Below, piece after piece: positions 8,325 to 16,190 of a stretch of DNA of 55,784 bases. Position 1 is the stretch's first letter. Every line of letters begins with the position of its first letter. Source of the DNA: Syntrophomonadaceae bacterium (lineage in GTDB: Bacteria; Bacillota_D; Dethiobacteria; DTU022); NCBI GenBank assembly GCA_003551865.1, contig PUNU01000241.1, positions 1 to 55,784 of the forward strand, given 5' to 3'. Position numbers and translations under genes: made by a program. The notes beneath the pieces were generated by a model. It made no database searches, had not been told where the DNA came from, and saw only the letters and a program-made list of their open reading frames with translations.

Positions 8325-8465
8325 GTAACTACTCAGTCTGTTGTCCTTGTTGAGTGAAAAGCGTTGCCATGGGGACGGTTCGAGCGTTCCTGAGCGCAGC
8401 GAAGGCCGAAGGGAAAACGATGGAACCGTCCCCTGTGGCTTAGCGGGCCAGGCCTGAGTAGTTAC
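8325..8465 (+). repeat. MITE-like element, copy 2
   Basis: A complete 141-bp copy. It begins GTAACTACTCAG and ends CTGAGTAGTTAC, a perfect 12-bp terminal inverted repeat. Inside, GCCATGGGGACGGTTC pairs with the complementary right arm around GGAACCGTCCCC. The flanking octamers AAAAAATT (8317-8324) and AAAATATT (8466-8473) differ at one position and probably are a decayed target duplication. It carries the GAGCGCAGCGAAGG type of core. Confidence 0.88.
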
Positions 8466-8493
8466 AAAATATTTTCCTTACTGGAGGGTATTA

Positions 8494-9267
8494 ATGGGTT
8501 CGACGACCCCTTTATCTGAAGGAGAAAAACAATGGCAGCAGCATTTTATCCGCAAACTCGAAGAACTGGGAGGCAGCAGTACTTATTGTACCGCTTTTTT
8601 AGACCCGCGTCAGCTGGAGCTGGCCGAGTCGGTCCTGCAAAATAACCGGGGGCTCTCCTACACTGTTTACGGCGGCTATCCAGAAGCGGAACGAAATGTG
8701 CTCTACATATTTCCTAATCAGCTTAAAGGGAACCTTCCGCCGGTTACCGCTGTCCTGGTAAAATGGTCTGCCGAAAATAACGGCATCGGTCATCGTGATC
8801 TGCTGGGCGCTGTGTTGGCCCTTGGTTTGAGGCGGGACCAGGTTGGCGATATCGTGATGTTCCGGGATGAAGATGGAGGAGCGGCTATAATGGTTATGGA
8901 ATCTAAGGCGGACTATATTTGCGCCAATCTTAACCGGGTGGGCACCACGCCGGTCAGTTGTTCAGTTGTTGACCCCGGCCAACTGCCCCTGACCCGCGAA
9001 AACGGGAAAGAGATCAAAGGAACCGTCGCCAGCCTGCGGGTTGATTCAGTCCTTTCGCTTGGATTTGGCATTTCCAGATCCAGGGTAGTTCGCCTGGTTA
9101 AAGGGGGGTTGGTAAAAGTAAACTGGCGATCAGTTGACTCTCCGTCTTTGCAGTTGAAGGAAGGCGATCAGGTTTCCTTGAAGGGCCGGGGGCGCCTGCA
9201 GATTTACACCGTGGAAGGAGAGACCCGTAAAGGTAGAATCCGCCTAAAAGTGAAAAAATATAGCTAA
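8494..9267 (+). CDS. ylmH: YlmH family RNA-binding protein (S4 domain)
   Basis: A 257-residue protein with an N-terminal domain typical of YlmH and a C-terminal S4 RNA-binding domain at about residues 183-245 (SLGFGISRSRVVRLVKGG). In Bacillus and relatives YlmH binds stalled 50S complexes and can act in ribosome rescue, alongside RqcH. A good ribosome binding site (CTGGAGGG, about 8481-8488) precedes ATG at 8494. The MITE copy 2 ends 28 bases upstream, so the element may lie in the untranslated leader or separate the gene from yggT. Confidence 0.93.
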   Translation: MGSTTPLSEGEKQWQQHFIRKLEELGGSSTYCTAFLDPRQLELAESVLQNNRGLSYTVYGGYPEAERNVLYIFPNQLKGNLPPVTAVLVKWSAENNGIGHRDLLGAVLALGLRRDQVGDIVMFRDEDGGAAIMVMESKADYICANLNRVGTTPVSCSVVDPGQLPLTRENGKEIKGTVASLRVDSVLSLGFGISRSRVVRLVKGGLVKVNWRSVDSPSLQLKEGDQVSLKGRGRLQIYTVEGETRKGRIRLKVKKYS

Positions 9268-9392
9268 ACAGGCAGGAATAGTAGATTAATTGTCGAAAAA
9301 TGGCCGTGATAAACGGCAGTATGGCCACGGCAGGGCTATATCACGCCGTGGATTTTTGTAAATTCTGCTTAGCAGACAAGGGAGGATTGCAA

Positions 9393-10052
9393 ATGAGTAT
9401 TACCCCGCTGGATATACAAAATAAAGAATTTGAACGGGGATTCCGTGGTTATGACATTGAAGATGTGGATGAATTTTTGGATCGGGTGGCCAAAGATCTC
9501 GAAAATTTGCTCCGTGAAAACTCGGATCTTAAAGAACAGGTAAGCCAACTGCAAGAACAAAACAAGGGTTATCATAAGATGGAAGAAACCATGCACAACG
9601 CTATTGTTGTGGCCCAGGAGACGGCCGAAGAAGTCAAGCACAATGCCAAGCGTGAGGCCGACCTGCTCAGGCGTGAAGCGGAAAGAGAAGCCCAGAAGAT
9701 CTATGAAGACGCTCGCCATCGCGCCAGGAAAGTATTAAGTGAACAGGAAGAACTCTTTAAACAGGCCCATGTTTTCAAAATTCGGTTTCGCTCTTTTCTC
9801 GAGGCTCAGATTGCCGCCCTGGAAAGTGAAGACTGGATCGATACCAGCCCTAAAGAGCAAAGCCTAAAAGAATCGAAACCGGATCATGAACCTGCCCCCG
9901 GCTATGAACCGGAACATGATTTGGAGCCTGAACCTGAATATGGGCCCGAGCCTGAGCGTGAACCCGAAACCGGCTTTGAAACCGGACAGGATCTTGAATT
10001 TGACGAAGGGGACGAAGGTGATGAAGATATTGGAAGGGAGCCCGAGTTTTAA
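9393..10052 (+). CDS. divIVA: Cell division / polarity protein DivIVA
   Basis: Coiled-coil protein that recognises curved membrane at poles and septa. The N-terminal lipid-binding domain is clear: ITPLDIQNKEFERGFRGYD and VDEFLDRVAKDLENLL. A coiled coil runs from about residue 30 to 130. The last ~60 residues are an acidic, proline-rich, degenerate repeat (EPEPEYGPEPEREPE), an unusual extension. ATG at 9393 follows GGGAGGA and starts exactly at the conserved domain; the upstream open frame has no family similarity. It is the last protein gene of the ylm cluster before the ileS leader. Confidence 0.95.
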   Translation: MSITPLDIQNKEFERGFRGYDIEDVDEFLDRVAKDLENLLRENSDLKEQVSQLQEQNKGYHKMEETMHNAIVVAQETAEEVKHNAKREADLLRREAEREAQKIYEDARHRARKVLSEQEELFKQAHVFKIRFRSFLEAQIAALESEDWIDTSPKEQSLKESKPDHEPAPGYEPEHDLEPEPEYGPEPEREPETGFETGQDLEFDEGDEGDEDIGREPEF

Positions 10053-10070
10053 GAAACTCAGGTCCCGGTA

Positions 10071-10099
10071 TTGATTTTGGAAGGCGAACGTGCTAAAAT
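10071..10099 (+). promoter_or_regulatory. Promoter of the ileS T-box transcript
   Basis: TTGATT (10071-10076), a 17-base spacer and TAAAAT (10094-10099) lie just before the T-box leader. Confidence 0.6.
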
Positions 10100-10358
10100 T
10101 TTGCCCACAGGCTGTGAACGGGACACTAAGGTGGAAGATAAACTTATCCAGAGAGCCGGTTTAAGGTGAGAGTCCGGCTAAGTAATCCACTGCAAATCAC
10201 CCGGGAGCTCCCGCCCCAAATTTCCTCAAGGAAAGAGTAGGCGCGGGCGGAAGCCTCCGTTACAGGCTGTTATCAAATGAGTGGCCTTGTATAACCTCTG
10301 CAAGGTCAAAAGGGTGGTACCGCGGGAGAAATCTCGCCCCTTGGGGGCGAGTTTTTTT
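10100..10358 (+). promoter_or_regulatory. T-box leader (tRNA-Ile responsive)
   Basis: The T-box sequence AGGGTGGTACCGCG is at 10311-10324 and is followed by an intrinsic terminator: CTCGCCCC (10333-10340) pairs with GGGGCGAG (10344-10351), then seven Ts. The TGGT in the T-box would pair with the ACCA end of uncharged tRNA-Ile. A likely specifier ATC lies at 10196-10198 on the 3' side of stem I, consistent with isoleucine. Uncharged tRNA-Ile should stabilise the antiterminator and switch on ileS. Confidence 0.92.
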
Positions 10359-10513
10359 ATGGTCCGCTGAAGCACCGGCCGGATCGCCATGATCATTCGG
10401 AATTCTGCCGAACTGCTTTTTTATGGGCCATTCGTTCATGAGAGGTTTTATATTTGCCGGCTGCATAGCAAGGCCCCGGGCCGGGGCAACTTAATTACAA
10501 CGAAGGAGAGGTA

Positions 10514-13276
10514 ATGATGGACTACAGGGACACATTAAACCTGCCTCAAACAAAATTCCCCATGCGGGCAAACCTGCCCAACCGCGAACCTGAGATACTC
10601 GACCACTGGGACCAAATGGAGATTAACCGTTTGGCTTTGGAAAACCGGGAAGAAGCGCCGCTATATATCTTGCATGACGGTCCGCCTTATGCCAATGGCG
10701 ATATCCACATGGGCACCGCCATGAACAAGGTTATCAAAGATATAATCAACAAGTATAAAACCATGCGCGGGTTTAAGTGCCCCTATGTGCCCGGCTGGGA
10801 TACTCACGGTTTGCCCATTGAACACCAGATCATCAAAACAAAAAAAATCAACCGCAAGGAAATCTCCGACCTGGATTTCCGGCGTATGTGCCGTGATTAT
10901 GCGTTGAAATATGTGGATGTGCAAAAAAACCAGTTTAAACGTCTCGGTGTCCGCGGCGATTGGGAAAATCCCTATTTGACCCTGGCACCCTCCTTTGAAG
11001 GACGGCAGATCAAGGTTTTCGGGACTATGGCCGAGAGGGGTTACATCTATAAAGGCATGCGCCCGGTTTACTGGTGCGCCTCCTGCGAAACGGCTCTTGC
11101 CGAGGCCGAAATAGAGTACGCCAACAAGGTATCCGCTTCGATTTACGTCAAATTTCCCCTCGATGACGACCGCGGTTTGCTGGGCGGAACCGCTAACCGC
11201 TACTGCCTGATCTGGACCACCACCGCCTGGACAATTCCGGCAAACCTGGCCATTGCCGTGCATGAAGACCTGGATTATGTGCTGGTTGATGCCGGATCCG
11301 AACAGTACCTGCTGGCTGAAGGATTACTAGAAGAGGTGTCCCGGATAGCCGGAGCTGAAGAGCCCTGGCCGGTATTAAAACGCTTTAAAGGCAGTGAGCT
11401 GGCCGGAATGCGCTGTCGGCACCCGCTTTACGATCGTGAATCGATTCTGGTCACAAGCGAACATGTAACCCTGGAACAGGGGACCGGCTGTGTCCATACC
11501 GCGCCCGGCCACGGCCACGAAGACTTCGCCGTCGGCAAAGAAAACGATCTTCCGGTACTGAGCCCCCTGGACGACAGCGGTTATTTTACCGATGAAGCCG
11601 GCCGCTACTCGGGCCTGCGCTATGACGAGGGCGGAGAAGCGGTAATTAAAGATCTGGAAAGTGAAGGAGCCCTAATAAAATCCATACCCTTTGAACACCA
11701 GTATCCAAATTGCTGGCGCTGCAAACAGCCGGTGCTTTACCGGGCGACCGAGCAGTGGTTTGCTTCGATCGAAGGTTTCCGCCGGGATGCCTTGAGGGCA
11801 ATTAACAGTGTAAAATGGACTCCATCCTGGGGCGAAGAGCGTATTTACAATATGATCGCCGAAAGGCAGGACTGGTGTATTTCCCGCCAGAGAGTCTGGG
11901 GAGTGCCGATCCCGATATTTTACTGCACTGCCTGCAGCGAACCGGTAATCAGTGAGCAGACCATCGAAGCGGTCAGTGACCTCTTTTCCCGTGAAGGCTC
12001 GGACGCCTGGTTTGCCCGGGAAGCGGAAGAGATCCTGCCCGCAGGGTTCAGCTGCCCGGATTGCGGCCACTCCGAATTCCGCAAGGAGAAAGACACCATG
12101 GATGTCTGGTTTGATTCCGGATCCAGTCATGATGCCGTCCTGGAACCCCGTCCGGAACTGCGCTGGCCGTCCGATCTTTACCTGGAAGGAAGCGATCAGT
12201 ACCGCGGCTGGTTCCATTCTTCCCTGCTCACCGCGGTGGCCACCAGGGGAGAACCGCCTTACCGGGAAGTCATCAGCCATGGCTGGGTAGTCGATGGTGA
12301 AGGAAGAAAAATGTCCAAATCTATGGGTAATGTTATCGCTCCCGAGGAAATTATCAGGCAATATGGGGCGGATATACTGAGGCTTTGGGTTTCCTCGGCT
12401 GATTTTACCCACGATGTTCACCTGTCCAAGGATATTCTCAAACAGCTGATCGAAGTTTACCGCAAGATTCGCAACACCACCCGGTTTATGCTGGGCAGTT
12501 GTTATGATTTTGACCCGGATGCCAACGCCGTTGATTACCGGTCCATGGAAGAGCTGGATCGCTGGGCCCTTTACAGGTTAAACGGGCTGGTGCAGAAAAT
12601 ATCCGGGGCCTATGAAAGGTATGAATACCACCAGTTTTTCCACGCCCTTCATAATTTCTGCGTTGTTGACATGAGCAATTTTTATCTCGACGTGATCAAA
12701 GATCGGCTTTACTGTTCGGCAGCTGACGATCCGGGCCGCCGCTCGGCCCAGACAGCCCTGATGAGTATCCTCGAACACCTGGTTATAATGATGGCGCCAA
12801 TTCTCACTTTTACTTCAGAGGAGCTCTGGCAGCATCTGCCCGGGAGTCGGCAGAAAAGTGTCCAGCTGGCCGATTGGCCCGAGTTTAAACCGGAGTGGGA
12901 CAATAAAGAACTGGGCCGCCGCTGGCAGTCTCTCCTCGAGGTGCGCGACGAAGTTACCTGGGCCCTGGAACAAGCCCGCAATGAAAAGACAATTGGCGGC
13001 TCCCTGGAAGCCAGGGTCACCGTTTGGGCTGATGAACCGGCATACGGGCAGTTAAAGGATTATGCCGATCAACTGCCTATGCTTTTTATTGTTTCTTCGG
13101 CGAACCTGGAACAGGGAAGAGATAGAGCCCCGGTTGAATCTTTAAAAGGCCAGCGCTACCCGGTAAATATTTTGATTGAGAAAACCGGCGGGCACAAGTG
13201 CCCGCGCTGCTGGATCTACGCTGATTCTGATGAAGAACTTTGTCCCCGCTGCAGCGAAGTGGTGAACAACCTGTAG
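10514..13276 (+). CDS. ileS: Isoleucine-tRNA ligase
   Basis: Class I aminoacyl-tRNA synthetase that charges tRNA-Ile. The HIGH-type motif appears as PYANGDIHMGTAMNK near residue 60, the KMSKS motif as GRKMSKSMGN near residue 600, and the editing (CP1) domain contains GTGCVHTAPGHGHEDF. The C-terminal zinc finger is intact (CPRCWIYADSDEELCPRC), placing it in the bacterial group with a zinc C-terminus. The 920 residues are of normal length. ATG at 10514 follows AAGGAGAGG. Expression should be controlled by the T-box leader upstream. Confidence 0.98.
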   Translation: MMDYRDTLNLPQTKFPMRANLPNREPEILDHWDQMEINRLALENREEAPLYILHDGPPYANGDIHMGTAMNKVIKDIINKYKTMRGFKCPYVPGWDTHGLPIEHQIIKTKKINRKEISDLDFRRMCRDYALKYVDVQKNQFKRLGVRGDWENPYLTLAPSFEGRQIKVFGTMAERGYIYKGMRPVYWCASCETALAEAEIEYANKVSASIYVKFPLDDDRGLLGGTANRYCLIWTTTAWTIPANLAIAVHEDLDYVLVDAGSEQYLLAEGLLEEVSRIAGAEEPWPVLKRFKGSELAGMRCRHPLYDRESILVTSEHVTLEQGTGCVHTAPGHGHEDFAVGKENDLPVLSPLDDSGYFTDEAGRYSGLRYDEGGEAVIKDLESEGALIKSIPFEHQYPNCWRCKQPVLYRATEQWFASIEGFRRDALRAINSVKWTPSWGEERIYNMIAERQDWCISRQRVWGVPIPIFYCTACSEPVISEQTIEAVSDLFSREGSDAWFAREAEEILPAGFSCPDCGHSEFRKEKDTMDVWFDSGSSHDAVLEPRPELRWPSDLYLEGSDQYRGWFHSSLLTAVATRGEPPYREVISHGWVVDGEGRKMSKSMGNVIAPEEIIRQYGADILRLWVSSADFTHDVHLSKDILKQLIEVYRKIRNTTRFMLGSCYDFDPDANAVDYRSMEELDRWALYRLNGLVQKISGAYERYEYHQFFHALHNFCVVDMSNFYLDVIKDRLYCSAADDPGRRSAQTALMSILEHLVIMMAPILTFTSEELWQHLPGSRQKSVQLADWPEFKPEWDNKELGRRWQSLLEVRDEVTWALEQARNEKTIGGSLEARVTVWADEPAYGQLKDYADQLPMLFIVSSANLEQGRDRAPVESLKGQRYPVNILIEKTGGHKCPRCWIYADSDEELCPRCSEVVNNL

Positions 13277-13360
13277 GGTTTGCTCCGGACAGTGAAGGAT
13301 TACCGGCAACCCCGACCCGGACAAGCCGGTGCCATAAAAGTTGGATTTCAAAATGGCCTT

Positions 13361-13515
13361 GTAACTACTCAGTCTATTGTCCTTGTTGAGTGAAAAGCGG
13401 TGCCATGGGGACGGTTCGAGCGTTCCTACAAATCCGGGTTCTGGCCTCTGACTTCTATTATGGAAAACGATGGAACCGTCCCCTATGGCATAGCGGGTTA
13501 GGCCTGAGTAGTTAC
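13361..13515 (+). repeat. MITE-like element, copy 3
   Basis: A complete 155-bp copy with perfect 12-bp terminal inverted repeats (GTAACTACTCAG and its complement). The flanking octamers are ATGGCCTT (13353-13360) and ATGGCTTT (13516-13523), one mismatch, consistent with an 8-bp target duplication. It carries the second core type, TCTGACTTCTATTATGG-like, instead of the GAGCGCAGCG core. Confidence 0.88.
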
Positions 13516-13957
13516 ATGGCTTTTATTAAACTCTTTGTAGTTCAGCGTTTGCGAGGTCACTTAAAAAAATCTTGCCAATTTTTCGCTGACCTTAAGGGTT
13601 AAGGGCTAACACCTGTTAATCCTTATTTAACAGGCCCGGATACTGCTATAAACTGCCTCCAGTGGAAAATATTATGACCCTCTTCCCCGGTGGGCTAATC
13701 TTTACCCACACGTAGTATCCTGTCAGCTGATAATGAGTGTCACTTGGTAAATTATCACAACAACTCTTTATCTGTGTAGAGGTTTTGCAAGCCGGCCAAA
13801 TTTAAGGGTCTCCGCCGGTTAGAATTCCGGGATGAACCGCCTAAAAAAGCAACGGGCAAAATAATGCGCCGTGCCTTGAAGGGTGAAAAATAAACAAGGC
13901 TAAACCTGTTCCAATCACCGGCCCTGTGTTAAAATAAGAAGCGTTGGAGGGAGATGT
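13516..13957. other. Intergenic region between ileS and lspA
   Basis: No credible gene is seen in these 440 bases after the MITE copy. It contains repeat C copy 2 and otherwise unremarkable sequence. In Bacillus-type synteny a small TraR/DksA-like gene (ylyA) lies between ileS and lspA; no remnant of a C4 zinc-finger protein is recognisable here. The lspA ribosome binding site GGAGGGAG lies at its right end. Confidence 0.5.
13745..13795 (+). repeat. Repeat C, copy 2
   Basis: The core ACAACAACTCTTTATCT and the end TTGCAAGCCGG match the copy at 7897-7977; the left end is different or eroded. Confidence 0.7.
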
Positions 13958-14413
13958 TTGCGCCTTTTTGTTGTTACAGCTGTTGTGATTATTGCGGATC
14001 AGCTTTCAAAATACCTGGTCGCTTCCCTTATGGAAGTGGGCCAATCCATAACTGTGATCAGAAATTTTTTCAGCGTTACCTACGTCCGCAATCCCGGAGC
14101 GGCTTTCGGCATGCTTCCCTACCAGACCGCTTTCTTTGTAGTCATTACCGTGGTGGTAGTGATTTTTATCCTTTACTATTACCGCATTTTATCCGAAAAT
14201 CATAAGTGGCTGCGGTTTGGTCTGGCCCTCCAGCTGGGCGGGGCCCTGGGGAACTTGCTCGACAGGATCAGGGAAGGATATGTGATCGATTTTATCGATT
14301 TTACGATCTGGCCTCCCGTTTTTAACCTGGCTGATTCGGCCATAGTTATCGGTATAGGGATTTTTCTTATAGCATTCTGGCGTGATTTTGAATTGAAAGA
14401 TGAGAGGAGCTGA
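13958..14413 (+). CDS. lspA: Lipoprotein signal peptidase (signal peptidase II)
   Basis: Membrane aspartyl protease that removes the signal peptide from prolipoproteins after Lgt acts. Four hydrophobic segments are visible. The conserved boxes VRNPGAAFGM, GNLLDRIREGYVIDFID and FNLADSAI are intact; the aspartates in GNLLDR and NLADS are the catalytic pair. TTG at 13958 follows GGAGGGAG. The length of 151 residues is normal. It overlaps or abuts lgt, its pathway partner, whose product acts one step earlier. Confidence 0.96.
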   Translation: MRLFVVTAVVIIADQLSKYLVASLMEVGQSITVIRNFFSVTYVRNPGAAFGMLPYQTAFFVVITVVVVIFILYYYRILSENHKWLRFGLALQLGGALGNLLDRIREGYVIDFIDFTIWPPVFNLADSAIVIGIGIFLIAFWRDFELKDERS

Positions 14414-14417
14414 GCCT

Positions 14418-15230
14418 TTGTATCCAGAGCTATTCAGCATAGGAAATCTGACCATCCATTCTTACGGATTAATGATCGCTATTGGTGTGCTGGTCGCAGC
14501 GGTGCTGACATACCGGGAAGCGCCGAAAGAAAATTTAAACCCTGACCACGTCCTGGAATCGGTGGTTGCCACTATGGTGGCCGGCCTGCTTGGCGCCCGC
14601 CTTCTTTATGTCATGTTGAACTGGGATTATTACAGGGTCAACCTGACGGAAATATTCTTTGCCCAGTTTGAAGGACTCTCCTTTTACGGGGGGTTTCTGC
14701 TCGGGGTTCTTGTCCTGCTGCTCTGGAGCAGCTGGCGAAAGACCGGTTTTTTAAAGATGGCCGATCTGCTGGCTCCCTACCTGGCCCTGGGCTATGCCTT
14801 TGGCAGAATCGGTTGCTTTTTGAACGGCTGCTGCTACGGCAGAGAATCCGACCTGCCGTGGGCTATGCCGGCGAGCATGGCCGATGACGTTTTGCGCCAC
14901 CCGGTCCAGCTTTACGCTGCCATCCTGGCGGTGCTCATTTTTGTTATACTTAAACAGCTCCGTCCCAGGCGGCCGTTTGTCGGCTTTATGCTGATTGCCT
15001 TTTTCGGCTTTTACGGCCTGCTGCGCTTTACAACCGAGTTTTTCCGTTATGAAGAGGCAGTTTGGCTCGGCCTAACGCAGGCCCAGATTTTTAGTTTGGG
15101 AACAGTCATAGCCGCCCTGGCCGTTTTTGCCGTTTTTACTTTGGTCCTGCCGGAGGATACAAAGCAAAAAAACAAAAACGGTCCTGCAAAAAAAGAAAGA
15201 AAAGACGGAAAGAAGAGCGATGAGCAATGA
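14418..15230 (+). CDS. lgt: Phosphatidylglycerol-prolipoprotein diacylglyceryl transferase
   Basis: Transfers a diacylglyceryl group to the lipobox cysteine of prolipoproteins. It is a polytopic membrane protein with the Lgt signature GRIGCFLNGCCYG near residue 136 and LYAAILAVLIF after the conserved HPVQ. TTG at 14418 is preferred because GAGGAG (14403-14408) lies 9 bases upstream; ATG at 14400 in the end of lspA is the alternative. The C-terminus has a lysine-rich tail of about 25 residues. The stop overlaps the rluD start (ATGA). LivK in this window, with a lipobox, is a likely substrate. Confidence 0.95.
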   Translation: MYPELFSIGNLTIHSYGLMIAIGVLVAAVLTYREAPKENLNPDHVLESVVATMVAGLLGARLLYVMLNWDYYRVNLTEIFFAQFEGLSFYGGFLLGVLVLLLWSSWRKTGFLKMADLLAPYLALGYAFGRIGCFLNGCCYGRESDLPWAMPASMADDVLRHPVQLYAAILAVLIFVILKQLRPRRPFVGFMLIAFFGFYGLLRFTTEFFRYEEAVWLGLTQAQIFSLGTVIAALAVFAVFTLVLPEDTKQKNKNGPAKKERKDGKKSDEQ

Positions 15231-16180
15231 AGCCCGCAAATTCCCGTGCTTCAAACATTGTCTTAAATGCCGGCCCTGACGATGTGGGGCTCCGCCTGGA
15301 CACTTTCCTGGCCGATCGAGCGGCTGAACTTTCCCGCTCCCGGGCACAAAAATTGATTGAAGAAGGCCTGGTGCAAGTAAACCGGGTTAGTTGCCCTGAC
15401 AAGAATTACCGCCTGAAAAGCGGTGATCAAATCCTGGCGAGTATGCTACCTCCAAAGGAAACATCAATCGAACCGGAAAGAATCCGGCTCGATATTGTTT
15501 ATGAGGACGAAGACCTTTTGGTGGTGAACAAACCGCGCGGTATGGTTGTCCACCCCGCCCCGGGACATACCGGCGGAACCCTGGTCAATGCCCTCCTGTA
15601 TCACTGCAGTGATCTGTCCGGTATCGGCGGAGTAAAGCGCCCCGGCATTGTGCACCGCCTGGACAAGAACACTTCCGGCTTGCTGATCGTGGCCAAAAAC
15701 GATTTTGCCCACAGGTCCCTTTCTGGACAGCTGAAAACAAAGAAGCTCAAGCGGGAATATATTGCCCTGGTCTGCGGGAGGGTCGAGCCTGAAAAAGGTC
15801 GCATTGAAGCGCCGGTAGCTCGCCATCCCCGCCACCGCAAGAAGATGGCGGTAGTTGCCGGAGGGAGAGAAGCGGTGACCCATTACCGCGTTTTAAAGTA
15901 TTTTACGCGCTACACCCTGGTGCAGTTAAGGCTGGAAACAGGGCGCACCCACCAGATTCGAGTCCATATGTCACATATCGGCCACCCGGTGGCCGGCGAT
16001 ACTGCCTACGGCAGGAAAGATTACAGTGATCTACCCCCCGGGTTGGCCGCACCTCACGCCCTCCATGCCCGCCGGATTACGTTCGGCTACCCGCGCACTG
16101 GAGAAAATCTCGATATTTCGGTTCCCCTGCCGGAGGAATTCACAGAAGGACTAAAAATAATTTCGGGGCAGGTTAGTTAA
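15227..16180 (+). CDS. rluD: RluD/RluA-family pseudouridine synthase
   Basis: Makes pseudouridine in 23S rRNA or another RNA. An S4 domain spans about residues 18-80 (LDTFLADRAAELSRSRAQKL), then the RluA catalytic domain with HRLDKNTSGLLIVAKN, where the aspartate is the nucleophile, and RTHQIRVHMSHIGHPVAGD. The 317 residues are of normal length. The last residues, IISGQVS, and the stop are encoded by repeat E and probably replaced the original C-terminus. It converges tail-to-tail on rqcH with no intergenic base. Confidence 0.94.
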   Translation: MKPANSRASNIVLNAGPDDVGLRLDTFLADRAAELSRSRAQKLIEEGLVQVNRVSCPDKNYRLKSGDQILASMLPPKETSIEPERIRLDIVYEDEDLLVVNKPRGMVVHPAPGHTGGTLVNALLYHCSDLSGIGGVKRPGIVHRLDKNTSGLLIVAKNDFAHRSLSGQLKTKKLKREYIALVCGRVEPEKGRIEAPVARHPRHRKKMAVVAGGREAVTHYRVLKYFTRYTLVQLRLETGRTHQIRVHMSHIGHPVAGDTAYGRKDYSDLPPGLAAPHALHARRITFGYPRTGENLDISVPLPEEFTEGLKIISGQVS

Positions 16181-16190
16181 TTATATATTC
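16153..16190 (+). repeat. Repeat E, copy 1 (3' end of rluD)
   Basis: AAAAATAATTTCGGGGCAGG followed by TTAGTTAATTATATATTC. It supplies the final codons and stop of rluD and, on the other strand, the last codons and stop of rqcH. Closest relatives are at 38878 and 37826. Confidence 0.8.

Noticed and set aside
13390..13602. 70-codon frame after ileS
   Set aside because: Most of it lies in MITE copy 3 and the rest has no domain or ribosome site.
16153..16190. Repeat E as a Rho-independent terminator
   Set aside because: It is T-rich at its end but has no stable GC-rich stem of its own.
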